Of a stretch of DNA of 64,000 nucleotides, positions 62,845 through 64,000 are shown piece by piece. Each line of letters opens with the position of its first letter. Position 1 is the first letter of the stretch. Source of the DNA: Saprolegnia diclina VS20. Its lineage: Eukaryota > Oomycota > Saprolegniomycetes > Saprolegniales > Saprolegniaceae. The stretch is taken from the NCBI RefSeq assembly GCF_000281045.1, contig NW_008246085.1:340555-404554 (forward strand). Reading direction: 5' to 3'. The translations under genes were made by a program, and so were the position numbers. A model generated the notes under the pieces. It saw nothing but the letters and a program-made list of their open reading frames with translations, searched no databases and was not told the DNA's origin.

Positions 62845-64000
62845 ATGGCAACGACGTCCGACTTCTTCATGCAAGGACCCGAGTCCGCGACGTCGCCGAC
62901 GAAGAAGCTGCTGGCGCATCCGAGCGCAGTCGCCCGCCACCTCCAGCGCCGCCGCAGCACCGCGGCCAACGCACCGATCTTCAACGCGCCGACCACCTCC
63001 TTCCACCGGTCGGACGCGCCGATGCGCCACTCGATCGGACTCGATGGCCGGTACCCTGAGCCCATGGCCGACCGCGCGCCGTACGACATTGTGTGGGACA
63101 ACGCGTTCTTAGGTCTCGTCTTCCGCTGCAACTCGAAGAACCAGTGCATCATTCGCCGCGTGGACGCGAACGCGCCGCCCGAGGTCGTCCACGTCGCGCA
63201 TGTCGGCGACGCACTCATCGCGTACAACAACCAGCCCAACCTCAACTTTGACATGCTCATGGAGCGGCTGCGCAACCCGCGGTTTCCAGTCACACTCTCC
63301 TTTGCGCCGCCGTCGCAGGCGCTGCCCGTGTCTCGCCCGCCGCAGCACGGACGCCACAGCCTCGAGTTGCCGCGACCACTGCACATTGAGATCCCGCGCG
63401 GGACGCCTTCGATCATTCAAAGCGACGTGAGTGGCAGCATCATTAGCTCGGAAGATAACGACGCCATGTACGCGACGTTTGAGGTCGTGTGGAACGAAGG
63501 CACGCGCCTCGGCGTGAGCATCATCAAGGTCGGCGCGTTGCCGTCCGTCAAGGAGCGCGTCGAGCGGCCTGCCGACCCGTCGCTGGCGCAGATCCAAGCC
63601 GGCGACCAGCTCGTGGCGATCCAGGGCGTCAACACGCTCGACATTGGGTACCAAGCGTCGATTGTGCTCCTTCGCGACACGCGCAAGCCTGTGCGCCTCT
63701 TGTTTCGCCGGCTGGTAACGTCGTCGTGTCGGCCCGACATGAACGACTCGGTCTTGTCACAGCCCGGGCCGCCGCCGCGCGAAACCGAGTACTCGCTCGT
63801 GTGGGAGTCGGGTCCACTCGGGCTCACGCTCAAGAAGGACAAGCTCAAGAACGAACTCATCGTCACAAAACTCCAAGACGAAGGCCTCGCCGCGCGCTCC
63901 AAGCTCTTGTCAATCGGCGACATTCTCATCTCGATCTCCAACGTCCAAGTCGTCGACCTCGGGCTCCGGGGTACCATGGCGTACTTGAAAGCAGTGCCCA
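62845..64000 (+). CDS. multi-PDZ domain protein, 3' end beyond the window
   Basis: An open frame from ATG 62845 to the window edge (385 codons, no stop). The start MATTSDFFMQGPESATSP is followed by ~70 disordered residues. Three PDZ-like domains then occur in tandem. PDZ1 begins at YDIVWDNAFLGLVFRC, with VAHVGDALIAYNN. PDZ2 begins at FEVVWNEGTRLGVSIIKVG, with IQAGDQLVAIQGVNT. PDZ3 begins at YSLVWESGPLGLTLKKD, with LLSIGDILISISNVQVVD. The carboxylate-binding loops read FLGL, RLGV and PLGL, near the usual GLGF. The protein probably scaffolds membrane or cytoskeletal partners by binding their C-termini. More domains may follow outside the window. Confidence 0.85.
   Translation, partial: MATTSDFFMQGPESATSPTKKLLAHPSAVARHLQRRRSTAANAPIFNAPTTSFHRSDAPMRHSIGLDGRYPEPMADRAPYDIVWDNAFLGLVFRCNSKNQCIIRRVDANAPPEVVHVAHVGDALIAYNNQPNLNFDMLMERLRNPRFPVTLSFAPPSQALPVSRPPQHGRHSLELPRPLHIEIPRGTPSIIQSDVSGSIISSEDNDAMYATFEVVWNEGTRLGVSIIKVGALPSVKERVERPADPSLAQIQAGDQLVAIQGVNTLDIGYQASIVLLRDTRKPVRLLFRRLVTSSCRPDMNDSVLSQPGPPPRETEYSLVWESGPLGLTLKKDKLKNELIVTKLQDEGLAARSKLLSIGDILISISNVQVVDLGLRGTMAYLKAVP

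Noticed and set aside
1-64000. CRISPR arrays, IS elements, transposases, phage genes, rRNA
   Set aside because: None seen by reading the repeats and the translated frames; the few repeats found are short and regulatory- or intron-like.

Overview
The window reads as nuclear DNA of a stramenopile, most likely an oomycete (water mould). The genes are eukary­otic, packed with spacers of 30 to 1000 bp, strongly biased to G/C at third codon positions, and interrupted by very short spliceosomal introns (about 39-64 nt, mostly 43-50 nt, GTRNGT-type donors, YAG acceptors). I resolved about 70 introns by hand. Reading frames rejoin across them, and the summed exon lengths of the multi-exon models divide by three. 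The oomycete assignment is an inference from this architecture; no marker gene was compared.

Layout. 0-5 kb: the 3' end of a D-threonine aldolase/D-serine dehydratase-like gene, a mitochondrial carrier, and a WD40 protein with a PIP-like N-terminus. 5-16 kb: the checkpoint kinase ATR, divergent from the WD40 gene, then the DEAD-box helicase DDX54/Dbp10 facing it. 16-26 kb: a full-length ABCA transporter, the cytosolic Fe-S assembly factor NAR1/CIAO3, and COX10. 26-31 kb: a 22-exon kinesin-3 with an FHA domain and a CaaX-like C-terminus. 31-41 kb: an orphan protein, COPII coat subunit SEC24, a chorismate mutase-prephenate dehydratase fusion, and an RNase D-like exonuclease with zinc fingers. 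41-48 kb: CCT3, RPF2, PIG-M, an FMN-dependent reductase and a small coiled-coil protein. 48-57 kb: VPS18, two orphan genes and a kinesin-14. 57-64 kb: a gene-poor stretch with one tentative gene, a COA1-like mitochondrial membrane protein, a YjbQ/UPF0047 protein, a left-handed beta-helix protein, and the 5' part of a multi-PDZ protein that runs off the window.

These are mostly housekeeping genes: trafficking (SEC24, VPS18, PIG-M, kinesins), mitochondria (carrier, COX10, COA1-like), DNA damage (ATR and possibly the WD40 gene), ribosome biogenesis (DDX54, RPF2), folding (CCT3) and Fe-S assembly (NAR1). They form no operon-like pathway. I see no CRISPR array, prophage, transposase or convincing tRNA/rRNA gene.

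Most interesting: a kinesin-3 ending in a polybasic stretch plus CVVQ (candidate prenylation); a chorismate mutase fused to a prephenate dehydratase whose catalytic and effector motifs are altered; an ATR/WD40 divergent promoter with an E2F-type site and a 13-bp direct repeat; an NAR1 start codon alone in its coding exon; convergent genes whose stop codons share one TTAA; a VPS18 RING lacking zinc ligands; and recurrent TTGGCCAATCA-type CCAAT boxes.
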